Of a stretch of DNA of 64,000 nucleotides, positions 17,412 through 27,719 are shown in pieces. The stretch is taken from contig NZ_CP098511.1 of the NCBI RefSeq assembly GCF_026222555.1, positions 911,501 to 975,500 on the forward strand. Reading direction: 5' to 3'. The stretch is from Aquimarina sp. ERC-38. Lineage in GTDB: Bacteria > Bacteroidota > Bacteroidia > Flavobacteriales > Flavobacteriaceae. The position numbers and the translations under genes are program-made. The first letter of the stretch is position 1. Each line of letters begins with the position of its first letter. The notes under the pieces were generated by a model that had not been told where the DNA came from, did no database searches, and worked only from the letters and a program-made list of their open reading frames with translations.

Positions 17412-20400
17412 CTATTTGACAAATCTATAAAATGATTGGTCATTATCTATTTTTAAAATATAGTACCCTTTGGCTAAATTTGAAACGCTTTGAGTAAGCG
17501 GAGCTGTAGTTTCATTTTCTAACACTTTTCTACCGTGTAAATCATAAATAGATAAGGTATGTTTTCCTATAAGTCCTTCTATGGATATACTTTCATTTTT
17601 AAGATCGGTTATTAATTTAATTTCAGATAATAGGTTATCCAGAGTGTTTAACACCTGAACATCTTCAATTTTTATACGAACTTCCGTATCTGTATATACA
17701 ATTTCAAAGTTTTTATTTTCCGGAATATTTTGAACATCAAGATTTTTAAATGTGCCAGAAATATTTATTGCTTTTAGAATGACATACTCTTCTAATAAAG
17801 TGGTAGTATCTATGGGTGTTGAAAAATCAACTTCCAGTTCTCCTGCTAATGTAATAGTTCCACCTAATGAGACAACTTTATCTGAAGTTGCTCCTAAAAT
17901 ACGGATTTGAAGTACCCCATCTTCCTGTTGTTCCCAACCATTAGTTAGCTCGTACGTATAGGTAGATTGAGAAGCATCAATAAATTCTGAAGATACTCCT
18001 AATCCAAGGGTGCCAGATTCATTAATAAATGTTCCCGTATGTGAACTAGTATTTGCCAGGATACTTCCTCTGTTTATAGTTATAGCATGTTTATCTTGTA
18101 TAATTCTACTTTCATTAGTAATTAGCCCCTCTTTTTCATTTACTAAGGTTCCGCCTTCATTAATTAAATCTCCACCTCTAATATTAATGGCACCATTTCC
18201 TTCAGCAATAATTATTTCTCCTTTATTAGTTAAAGTTACTTCAGGTTTTATAGTCAGTTGTCCGCCCCCACCTTGTGAATCTGCTTGAACAATCAATATC
18301 TTTCCATTATTGATGAAATCATCAAAAATAAAGGCATCTCCCGAAAAAATATTTAATTCTCCTTCATTTTGAAAAACACCTGATATATAAGTAAAAAAAG
18401 AATTTTCAGTTGTATCAATGTTTCCTTCACTTTTATTAATTAAATTCCCTGAACTCGAAAGGCTCCCAAAACTATTAGAATAAATTTCTCCGGAATTATA
18501 AAGAGTTCCACTTTCCAGATTTTTAAAACTAGATTCCTTAATAGATATTCTACCACTGTTCTTTATGGTTCCACTATTCTTAAAATCACCACCTATTCCC
18601 ATACCAACACTACCATCATTTACAATTTGATTGTTATTATTGAAACTCATATCATCAATAAATAATAAACCATTTTCTTCATTTAAAATTATACCTTCAT
18701 TTACAAAATTACTACCAACTGAAACTTTATTAGCATTTGATATTCTACCTCCATTTGTTAATCTTGCAGTCTCAGAGTTTAATTTTATAAGGATAGATCT
18801 ATTATAATTTATAGCGCCTTCATTCTGCAATATTCCATTATCCATAATAGATAGAGAACTGTAATTTTTTAAGGTGAGTTGTGCATTTGCCTGGTTATTG
18901 AAAAAACCCTGTATATTTAAACTACCATTCTCGGAAGAGGCAGGGATAGCAAAATTTGGAATAACAGATATATTACCATTATTCTCTATTGTCGTCTGCT
19001 GTTCGATAATTGCTTTACCAGATACAATTACATTTTGATCCTTTAAAATTACAACTCCGGGATACCTATTATTTTCCCAATTATTAATATCAGTCCAGGA
19101 TCCTTTACCGGAAAAAATGTAAGGCAACATATTTTCCGAATCATTAAATATTCTTATACTGATTTCTTCTTCCGAACGATTAATCTCATATCGATAGTTT
19201 TTGGGTAATTTAGAAATTTTAACATTATTAAACTCCCCAGAAATACTTTCCCCTTCAATTATTTTGTAATCTAAAAAAGAATTAGGCTCTATTAAGATAG
19301 GTTCTATTATTTCAACTTCTAAAGATCCTGAAAGAAAAACATCAGCTTGAGAGGTCAAAAGATCCGATACTCTCCCAGTTATTTGAACTTCTAAAACTCC
19401 GTTATTGTTTTGTATGTAATTATTAGTAAAAGTATAAGAACCAATGATCTGTCTTTGCATTCCCGGACTTACTGTAGTAGAATTTGTATAATTACCAATA
19501 TGATTTTTATTGACACCTGAAAGTGAAGTAAAAGAACCGGTAAAGGTATTGTTCGCATCATAATCATCTAAAATATTATTATTTTCAAATACTATCGTGT
19601 TTAAATTTATTTTAGCTAGACTACTTTCTTCGTTGATCCAATTACCATTATTAGTAACTTCAAGACGTGAACCCTTTAGTATTCCTTTATTATAAAATTG
19701 AGAATTTTGAGAATTAAACCAGTTAACTCTAAATTCAACAGAAATTTCTCCTTCATTTTCAATTATTCCAGAGTTAAGAATACTTGAATTCGAATCAAAA
19801 AATAATTTGCCAGAATTTAATACTCTACCATTATTGGTTAAGGTATCTGAAAAAGCTATATAAAATAAGGCTGTGTCTGAATTAACAATTTCTTCATTAT
19901 TTAAAATATTCTTTTGAGTTCTAGATTTAGGGTTTAATACTTTTCCAACATTGATAAGTTTAGATTTATTATCCTTTAAATAAAAGTTTACTTTATCCAT
20001 TAGTAACATTTCACCTTTATTTTCTAGAATACCCTCCTTATTTAAAAATAAGTTGTTGCTTTCTTTTAAAATTATTGAGCCTTCTTCTTCATTAACTAAA
20101 GAACCTAAAATATTTAAAGTAGATTCATCCAGGGTATCTTCTAATTTAGATACTATTATCTGTCCGTTATTAATAATTTCTAATTCGTCAGATATAGATA
20201 CATTGCCATTTATAACAACGATTTCAATATTAGAGATTGAAGTTCCAGGGGCTTCTTCATTTTTCCACTTCTTTACATCTGTCCAAAGACCTTCCGATCC
20301 TCCGAAAGTGTAAACTTTACTTTTAGTCAATCTTAAAAAAACTTTGTTTTCTTGATATATTAAATTCGGTATATACTCTAAGGATTCATTAGGAAAAGTA

Positions 20401-21584
20401 ATTTGATTAAATTCTCCAGAAATACCATCTGCTTCCAGTATTAAGTAATCTCTCGTTTCACCTTGATTCAAGTCTAAATCTTCTAATATGTTACTTTTTA
20501 AAGCTCCGTTTAGTTCTATATTGGATAGAGAAATAATCTTATCATTGGCTGTATTATTTACATCAAAATCTATAGAACTAAAACTCTCTTGAACTAAGTT
20601 TTCATTAAAAGTATATGTCCCAATAGGATCCTTTTTAGTTCCTGGTGCAATTACTGATCGATTTCTATATAAGCCTACATGAGACTGATTGAATCCTTCA
20701 AGTTTTGAAACTCCTTGAAAATTCCTTCCATCAGTTTGATTATTTAAAGAACCATTATTTAAAAAAGTAGCAAAACGTCCTGATAAGTTAACAGTACCTG
20801 AAGTAGTTTGATCTTCTGCTACGTTATCCCAATTTCCGTAGTTTTCTATTAATCCGATGGAACTATCAAATTCGCCCGTATTTATAAAATTACCTGTTGT
20901 AGCATTAACGAATCTATTTAAAGAGACCATGTGGAAGCTATTTCTATTAAAGACCTGAGCAGTGTTTATGAACTCTGATTGATTACCTATAAAAAATGTA
21001 CCTTCGTTTATTAATGTATTGTTATTCTCAAATAGTAAAGAAAATCCTAATCTTAAATTTCCTTCTGCGTTGTTTATAACAGTTCCGTTATTTATAAAAG
21101 AACTGGTTTGAGAAACTTCAAACGTAAAACGTATACTTCCGTTATTTACTAAATTCGTATCTTGATCTTGAAGTGTTACTTTACAGTTTTGACCTATTTC
21201 TATGAATCCATTATTAGATAGTAATGCTTGATCTTTTAAAATAATTTGAGTGAAATTATCTATTAATAATTTACCCTCTTTCTCATTAATTAAAGATCCA
21301 AATAATTGAATTATTGTTTTAGGGTCATCATTCTTAGAATTCTCTACAATAGAAAATACTCCCCTATTGGTAATAGTAAGTTCTTACGGAATGACTACAT
21401 TATTTTTAATTGTTACTGTATCCCCGGTCAAAATAAATTCACCCGGATACAATCCATCTTTCCACAGGGATTCATCTGTCCAATTGCCATCAGGTCCTTC
21501 AAAGACGTATGTAGTACTTTGAAAGGCATGTAAGGAGTTATAAAATAAAAGTAGAATAGTTGTTAAACGTAAAAATGTTTTCAT
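17412..21584 (-). pseudogene. Giant modular T9SS surface protein, paralog 2, interrupted by one stop codon
   Basis: From the ATG at 21584 the frame encodes the same signal peptide and first module opening as paralog 1 (MKTFLRLTT..., FEGPDGNWTDESLWKDG). It meets TAA at 21384-21386, after 66 codons. I translated the frame beyond it: from 21383 down to the stop at 17412 it is completely open (ELTITNRGVFSIVENSK... onward) and in the same phase. A single base change therefore separates it from a ~1390-residue protein. Module openings recur near residues 425 and 825, and a T9SS type A sorting domain ends the frame. It is either a recent pseudogene, a base-call error or a read-through case. A downstream ATG at 20930 would give a product without signal peptide. 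Confidence 0.85.
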
Positions 21585-21732
21585 AAATATAAAGTGTTTA
21601 GTAAAAATAAATTGATATGTGAATTACATTCCAAAAGTATATACTTTCCCCTATAATAATTATGCTTTATTTGTAATTTTATAAAATTTTTAAGATATTT
21701 TTTTATTTTTAAACTGAAAAGCAACAAGCAAT

Positions 21733-24104
21733 TTAATTATACTCCTTTAACAACTTATGAAACATATCAGCCAGTCTGATTTCTAAGAATTTTACGACTG
21801 CCTTTTCATCTTTTCCTTCTTTATACATTTCAAAAATACGAGTGGCGAAACGTTCTTTTATTTTTTTCAGTTCGCCTTCAGGATTTGCCATATTTTCGGG
21901 TTGTAGGTTCCAGGCTATTAGAGAATCAAGGAGTGCCTTGTGTGCTTTGTTCCTTTTTTCTAAGGTTGCTTGCCTTTTTAAATCTTCCGGATCTTTTTCT
22001 TCAGTACTATTAATTTTACCTGTAAGTACAAAATATTCTTCTTTAATCTGGCGATCAATTTCTTTTGCTTCAATAACTAATTTTTGATAGGCACTATATA
22101 GTTTTTCACTGTAATATTCAGTGAAATCGAAATACCCATCCAATTCTTTTAAGTAAGCAATCCCAATTTCTTTATATATTTTCTTTTCTTTGTCTTCAGT
22201 TTCTTTTAACTGTTCGGATAATTTATTTAACCTTCGATTTTTACCCTTTATTAATTGAGCAAAACCTTCTTTCTCTGGTAATTCATATAATTTTGGTGTA
22301 ATTTCAGAAGGCAGTCCTATAAAATTATATTGTCGATATCGGATACGAAGGGAATCAGTATCATTTCGATCTCTTTTGTTCAAATTAATTTTAGGCTTTT
22401 TTAAACCGAAAGCATAGTTGTATCCAAAAGTTGCGGTTAATTCACTTAGCCAACCGTTACTTCCTCCTTCCCTAAAAATCTGAACGGCATTTAAGCTAAA
22501 ATTATGTTGCTCCTTTAAAGTATAGGTAAGAGCGCCCCTCATATTAATCACACTAGTTTGTGAGGTGGCATTTTTAGAAGTATTATATCCCCCGGAAATG
22601 CGGATGTTTAATGTCTTATCAAAAAAGTATTTTGCTGCACTAAAGGTTGGCCCCCAGGTAGTAGCCTCCTCTCGACCTATTGTATTATAGGTTCCGTTTA
22701 ATGAGGTATTTAAAGTTAAATTATACTCTGTAAAATTTATGGTATGAGCGATATTCATATTATGAAACGTAGAGGCATCACCAATTCGAACCACTCCCCC
22801 CTGCTCATTTGCTACATCATTTAGAGCATAATTTAAATTAAGGTTTTGTCTTGACTTTTTATTATTAGAAAGCACGTAATTTATAGCAGCGGTAGCGCTT
22901 TGAGATAGCTGTCGGTAATCCAGGTTTTCTAATTCTTCGTCGAGCAAGTCTCCGTCATTAATTTCATCAAATTGATTAGGTTTTACATTTGTAAAGGTCG
23001 AAAAATTAGAATATGACCCTCCCAGGGTTAATCGATCAGAAAGGGTTAAAGTGACATTTGCGGAGCCCACCGTTCGGTTTGTGTTGTTAGCTTTTAAATT
23101 ATCTAAGTCATCCCTTTGATAACCTAAATTAATAGCCAGTGCTAATTTATTATTAAAAAAAGTATTAGATGCATCTACGGTAATATTTTCAAAATCATTA
23201 TTAAAATAATAGGCTCCCAGGGTCTCATAACCCGGATCTATTCGTTCATAGCTCAATCCGAAGTTTACTCTACCAATAACATAACCCAATCTAGATCGGA
23301 TAGCATTATAATATTCTGTAGAAGCCCTATTATTAAAAACTACGGCTAAAGGTGCAATTTCTTCGGTATCTAGCTCCTCCGCCCGTATATCTTTTGAAAT
23401 TGCTGTAGCAGCATATTCCGATTGTAGGGTAAAACTGTTCCCTAATTTGACTTCTCCTTCTATACTTACTACCAAGTTTTCTTGAGGTAATACACCTTTT
23501 ATTTCTGGTATGGAATCAATAGAGTTTGTATCATCTTTAGCATAAAAAGCTATAACCCCTACTTTATATCTTTCTTTTTCCATACCAGCTTTTAATCCAT
23601 ATCCCATACGGTTGTATGCCGGAACCGTACGTGGGTCATCATCATCATTGGTAGCTTTTAATAATCTTCCCGACATAGCACTAAACTTAAATGCACCAGG
23701 TGGTGTCAAATCTACCCCTCCCCCGGTAAATTGATGTCCGTTTAAGGTGTAGGGAGAAAAAGTCATACTTACATTCCCGATATGACCGGTGATCCATTTA
23801 TATTTAGGATGTAAACTAATTCGATTAAAATCGAAAGGTAACTGATAACCGAGATCCTCTCCTTGATTTGAAATACTATAGGAAATAGGTATCGAAAAGC
23901 TATAAATGTTGACGTTAAGTGCCCCTTGTAAAAAAAGGTGAAAGGTTCCCTACTTTGATTTTGATTGGAATTATAATACACCCCACTTGCAGAAACCTGT
24001 CCGCTAATTTTTATAGGTTTACTGTTAGCAATGGTTTCATAATCTAATGATTGACCAAAAATAAAAAGTGGGAAAAATATAAATGCGAGTAATGATTTTT
24101 TCAA
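21733..24104 (-). pseudogene. Outer-membrane beta-barrel protein gene with a one-base frameshift
   Basis: The 5' part starts at a TTG (24104) and encodes a signal peptide (MKKSLLAFIFFPLFIFGQS) followed by ISGQVSASGVYYNSNQNQS and EPFTFF. At the A7 run 23930-23936 the phase is lost. Restoring one A continues as LQGALNVNIYSFSIPISYSI and joins, without any stop, the long 21733-23766 frame. The repaired protein is ~790 residues with many amphipathic strands (LTLGGSYSNF, FSLNAVQIFREG), as in an outer-membrane barrel. A charged, helical C-terminal domain (~170 residues) follows. I do not recognise the family beyond that. It sits just upstream of the T9SS paralogs in the same orientation. The lesion could be a sequencing slip, phase variation or decay. 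Confidence 0.75.
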
Positions 24105-24594
24105 ATACTCCAGATTAGTAGGTTCATATTAAACTATTTATGGGGTAAATAGACCAAAACATTCACACTAAATACTTTGACAGCACAAATTAACAAAATG
24201 TTAAGAACATTTCATAATTAAGAACAGAGAAATTTTATGGTTTTTCTGTTTTAAAATTCTAAATTCTTTTACAATATTTTAATGAGGATAGAGTTAAATG
24301 TTTTAATAAAAAAAAGGTTTCATTATTTACTAAATGGATTATCCTATAAGTAGCTTCTTACTAACTTTTGTTACAGGTAATTTTAATAAATTTTATAGGT
24401 GACTGTAAGTAGCTTTGACATGTAAACCGACTAGCTTAATCTTACTGCTAATTATTTTTTTATTGCAGCCAGATTTATTTTAACTTATTTTTGTCTAAGG
24501 AAAGATTATAAAGAAATTAGTTGTAATCATAAAATTGACAAAGTACAAAAACCACACGTTTGTGTGGTTTTTGTACTTTAAGAAGAAAACTTTA
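24105..24594. other. 490-bp intergenic gap
   Basis: Very A/T-rich. I found no coding frame, RNA gene or repeat apart from the strong hairpin at 24540-24579, which belongs to the next gene on the minus strand. Confidence 0.6.
24540..24579. terminator. Strong terminator hairpin, 18-bp perfect stem
   Basis: The arms 24540-24557 (AAAGTACAAAAACCACAC) and 24562-24579 are perfectly complementary around the loop GTTT. It lies 15 bp beyond the stop of the lipoprotein gene on the minus strand and is symmetric enough to act in both directions. Confidence 0.85.
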
Positions 24595-25029
24595 TTACTG
24601 TCTTTCAAAGGTTTCACTTTTTAAAGCGGATGTGGGAGAGTCATTAGGATCTCTAAAAACTAATATCATCTTTTCTTCCAAAACAGTTATTTCTACATTT
24701 ACCTTAGTATCAATTGCATTTCCTTCATCGTCTAAAACAATAAGGAAAGAATCCTCAATTTTATAATTAAGTGTAGAAGACTCTGGAGCAACGCAGTCAT
24801 CATCAGTATCATTTGAATCGTAAACTGTACTTTCAACAGTATTATTTTGAAATATGTAAGTCGTCAACTTTTCACAATCCAATACAACTGAATCCGCATC
24901 ATCCCCTACTTCTACGCGATTAACTAGCCTCCAAGTTCCTTGTTCTGATTCATTTGGACTATCATCATCGCCACATGAAATAAAAATAAAAGTCAACAAA
25001 AAACTAAAGGTCAAAAAAGTTTTTTTCAT
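24595..25029 (-). CDS. Small lipoprotein, lipocalin-like
   Basis: 144 residues with a lipoprotein signal (MKKTFLTFSFLLTFIFISC, lipobox ending at C19) followed by an acidic GDDDSPNESE linker that is typical of surface or outer-membrane lipoproteins in this phylum. The rest (GTWRLVNRVEVG, ...TYIFQNNTVEST..., LNYKIEDSFLIVLDDEG) has the strand pattern of 'lipocalin-like' Bacteroidota proteins, which begin with a G-x-W motif. No function can be assigned. An IS30 element ends 12 bp upstream of the ATG, so the native promoter has been displaced. Confidence 0.7.
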   Translation of the reverse strand: MKKTFLTFSFLLTFIFISCGDDDSPNESEQGTWRLVNRVEVGDDADSVVLDCEKLTTYIFQNNTVESTVYDSNDTDDDCVAPESSTLNYKIEDSFLIVLDDEGNAIDTKVNVEITVLEEKMILVFRDPNDSPTSALKSETFERQ

Positions 25030-25041
25030 AATTGAAAGTTT

Positions 25042-26162
25042 CCTACATTCAAGTTATAAATGCAACAGTTTGGGTTTTGTTGATAAAAGTTGCGTATACC
25101 TCATTGGGTGTTTTATACCCGAACCTTTTCCTAGGCCTATTGTTTAAAATGTTTTCTACTTTCTCTACCGCTTCCTTAGTTATCTCTGCAAAGCTACTAC
25201 CTTTTGGGAAATACTGCCTTATCAGCCCGTTGAGGTTTTCATTGGCACCCCTTTGCCAGCTATGGTAGGGTTTTGCAAAGTAGAAATCAATGTCAAGCTC
25301 CTCTGCTATTTCCTGATGGTTTGCAAACTCCTTCCCGTTGTCACTGGTAATAGTTTTAATAAAGGGCTTCCAATCTTCCAGTAGTTCTTCCGTTTTCACC
25401 TGGACTTCCCGGGCTGATTTGTTTTCTATATGTCCCATCCTTAGCATCCCTGTAGCCCTATCGTTTATAGTGACAAGGGCACCTCTATGGTCTTTACCTA
25501 TCACCAGGTCAATCTCAAGGTCACCTATCCTTTCTTTTTTGTCTACTACCCGGGGGCGTTCTGTTATGTCCCTTCTATTAGGGATGCACCCCCTACCTGC
25601 TTGCTTACCGCCTCTTTTCTGGTACTTCCTTCCCTTATTACGCAAACAAAGGTATGTTCTCCCGCCTGCTTTCTTATCCTGCCATATAAACTGGTAAATA
25701 CGTTCATGCGATACACAAGGGGTCCCCTCTAGCATAGCCCTTCCTTTGATCTGTTCCGGGCTAAGGTGGTCTTGAAGCCCATCACAAACAAGCTTCTCCA
25801 TGGAAGGGGTAAAAACCTTATGCTTTGTTTTATCCTTATGGCGTTTTTGGGCTTTTCTTTGGGCTAGCTCAGCATTGTACTTCCCACTTCGGTGATCAGC
25901 ATTGCGTCCTACTTCCCTATATATAGTAGAGCGATCCCGACCCAACTGTTCTGCTATTTCCTTTTTAGGGGTTTTAAGTTCTAAAAGCGCTGATATTTTG
26001 TACCTTTCCTCCAGCGTTAAATGTTCCATATTCTTTAAGTTTTCCAACCCAAAGGTATGAGATTTTTCGCCGCCCCCACCATAGTTTTAGCCCTAGGGCT
26101 AAAACTATGGTGGGGGCTTTTTATCAACAGATAAACTGTTGCATTTATGTGTTGAATCTAAG
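25042..26162 (-). mobile_element. IS30-family element, copy 1 (complete)
   Basis: Ends were found by aligning the three copies in the window. Terminal inverted repeats of ~27 bp begin CCTACATTCAAGTTATAAATGC at 25042 and CTTAGATTCAACACATAAATGC read inward from 26162. The length is 1121 bp, identical to copy 3. A 3-bp TTT direct repeat (25039-25041 and 26163-26165) fits a target duplication. A perfect 46-bp palindrome (26072-26117) lies between the 5' inverted repeat and the transposase gene. Confidence 0.88.
25049..26029 (-). CDS. IS30-family transposase, intact
   Basis: From the ATG at 26029 (MEHLTLEERYKISALLEL) it has 326 residues. The N-terminal helix-turn-helix is KKEIAEQLGRDRSTIYREVGRN, a hallmark of IS30. 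The DDE catalytic core shows D in GDLEIDLVIGKDHRGALV, D in ITSDNGKEFANH and E in GANENLNGLIRQYFP. The C-terminus RPRKRFGYKTPNEVY is also typical. The TGA stop lies inside the terminal inverted repeat. This is the only one of the three copies with an uninterrupted transposase, so it could supply activity to the others in trans. Confidence 0.93.
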   Translation of the reverse strand: MEHLTLEERYKISALLELKTPKKEIAEQLGRDRSTIYREVGRNADHRSGKYNAELAQRKAQKRHKDKTKHKVFTPSMEKLVCDGLQDHLSPEQIKGRAMLEGTPCVSHERIYQFIWQDKKAGGRTYLCLRNKGRKYQKRGGKQAGRGCIPNRRDITERPRVVDKKERIGDLEIDLVIGKDHRGALVTINDRATGMLRMGHIENKSAREVQVKTEELLEDWKPFIKTITSDNGKEFANHQEIAEELDIDFYFAKPYHSWQRGANENLNGLIRQYFPKGSSFAEITKEAVEKVENILNNRPRKRFGYKTPNEVYATFINKTQTVAFIT

Positions 26163-26322
26163 TTTAATAAATATTTAAATACAAATAAATCAAACGGGAA
26201 AATTTAATTATAATTTTGTTTTAAACTGAATTTATAATTCATTTCTAGCATAAAAATGTTTCTTTTACAGTTTTACCTGAACTGGAAAGATCTGGGCGTT
26301 ACCGGATATATGAAGTACTAAA
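26163..26322. other. 160-bp single-copy scrap between two IS elements
   Basis: This is unique sequence stranded between IS30 copy 1 and IS256 copy A. It contains a 21-codon frame on the plus strand (26256-26321), ending LNWKDLGVTGYMKY before a TAA, which could be the tail of a lost gene. I cannot identify it. Confidence 0.4.
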
Positions 26323-27714
26323 GGTAGTGTAAATTAAACTCTGTCTGAGTTATTTTTTCTTATCCATTTCAAAATTAGTCGAAACTTGTTTTCGACTGAT
26401 TTTGGAATGCGACCTAGCGTCAGCGACACGTTTTGATTGGTTTTTACCAATATCCAGGTTTATCCTATCCTCAAAGATAATATAAAGTTGCTGTATGGTA
26501 GAGTTCCAGTTGTGCAGAGGGCTTGTCCACTTTTTCTGGATGTTCATCGTAGCAAGGTAAACGAGCTTGAGCAGTGCCATATCATTTGTAAAGGCACCCT
26601 TGGTCTTGGTTACTTTGCGTACCTGGCGATGGTACCCCTCTACAGCGTTCGTGGTATAGATGATTTTTCTAATAGGTGCTGTATACTTAAAGTACTGTGA
26701 TAGATGCTCCCAGTTGTTTTGCCAACTTTGAATGACTACCGGATATTTTTCTTCCCACTTGCCCGATAGCTTTTCCAGTTCATCCTCTGCCACTTGTTTA
26801 TTTGTTGCCCGATAGACTTTTTTAAGGTCCCTCATAAATTCCTTTTGATCCTTTGAAGCTATATACTTTAAGGAGTTACGTATTTGGTGAACGATACAAA
26901 GTTGAACCTCAGCTTTGGGGAAAACACCGAGTATCGCATTAGTAAATCCTTTTAGGTTATCGGTACAGGCTATCAAAATATCTTCAAGCCCCCTATTGTT
27001 AAGGTCGGTGAGTACCTGCAACCAGAAGTTAGCACCTTCGCTCTCAGATAAGTATATCCCTAGTATTTCTTTTTGCCCCTCTTTGTTAATTCCCAAGATG
27101 TTGTAAAGTGCCTTGTGAACGATCTTCCCTTCTACTTTAACCTTGTAGTGCATAGCATCTAACCAGACGATGCAGTATAAAGGTTCTAGAGGACGGTTCT
27201 GCCATGCTTTTACATCCGGAATGATCTTATCTGTAATCTGGCTTAGCACGGTATGGGAGATCTCTGTGTCGTACATCTCTTTGATGTGTGAAGAGATATC
27301 ACGGTAGCTCATCCCCAGGCCATAGAGACCGATTATTTTATCTGAAAGGTTGTCTGCCAGGATACTTTGCCGCTTTTTGACCAGCTCTGGTTCAAAGCTA
27401 CTGAGACGATCTTGAGGGGTTTCAACATCAAAAGTCCCAAAACCGCTCTTGATGGTCTTCTTGCCCTTGCCATTACGTTTGTTTCCTTTGGAACGTTCAA
27501 CATCGTCCAGGTGACCTTCCATCTCAGACGCTAAAGCCTTCTCAATAAAACTTTTAAGCATTAGTGCAAAAGCACCATCTTTACTAAAAAGACTCTTACC
27601 AGACATAAATTGCTCTAGTGCCTTCTTCTCTAATTCTTGTTGTTCTTGTGTTGTCATAATATCTCATTAAAATTAAACTAAAATTTTAATCAGACAGAGT
27701 ACAGTTTACACTCT
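26323..27714 (-). mobile_element. IS256-family element, copy A
   Basis: 1392 bp, the same length as copy B. Imperfect terminal inverted repeats of ~23 bp share AGTGTAAA and ACTCTGTCTGA (left from 26323, right ending 27714). The 9-bp flanks do not match each other (AGTACTAAA left, CAATCAAAG right), so there is no target duplication. The left flank shares CTAAA and the right flank shares CAATC with copy B's duplication. On the right it joins a truncated IS30 copy directly. This suggests the copy is the product of recombination rather than simple insertion. Confidence 0.85.
26350..27657 (-). CDS. IS256-family (mutator-type) transposase
   Basis: 435 residues, intact. DDE core: D in CIVWLDAMHYKVK, D in LIACTDNLKGFTNAI and E in TTNAVEGYHRQVRK, with the IS256 signature HQIRNSLKYI between. 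The N-terminal half has GNKRNGKGKKTIKSGFG and YGLGMSYRDISSHIKEMY, which are target- and end-binding regions in this family. It differs from copy B by only two residues (Leu for Pro in AFALMLKS, Asn for Asp in STNFEMDKKK), so both copies are recent and probably active. Confidence 0.93.
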   Translation of the reverse strand: MTTQEQQELEKKALEQFMSGKSLFSKDGAFALMLKSFIEKALASEMEGHLDDVERSKGNKRNGKGKKTIKSGFGTFDVETPQDRLSSFEPELVKKRQSILADNLSDKIIGLYGLGMSYRDISSHIKEMYDTEISHTVLSQITDKIIPDVKAWQNRPLEPLYCIVWLDAMHYKVKVEGKIVHKALYNILGINKEGQKEILGIYLSESEGANFWLQVLTDLNNRGLEDILIACTDNLKGFTNAILGVFPKAEVQLCIVHQIRNSLKYIASKDQKEFMRDLKKVYRATNKQVAEDELEKLSGKWEEKYPVVIQSWQNNWEHLSQYFKYTAPIRKIIYTTNAVEGYHRQVRKVTKTKGAFTNDMALLKLVYLATMNIQKKWTSPLHNWNSTIQQLYIIFEDRINLDIGKNQSKRVADARSHSKISRKQVSTNFEMDKKK

Positions 27715-27719
27715 CAATC

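Noticed and set aside
17412..20930. Separate intact 1172-codon gene starting at 20930
   Set aside because: The same frame is open upstream to the TAA at 21384 and continues into a signal peptide at 21584, matching paralog 1. 20930 is just an internal Met.
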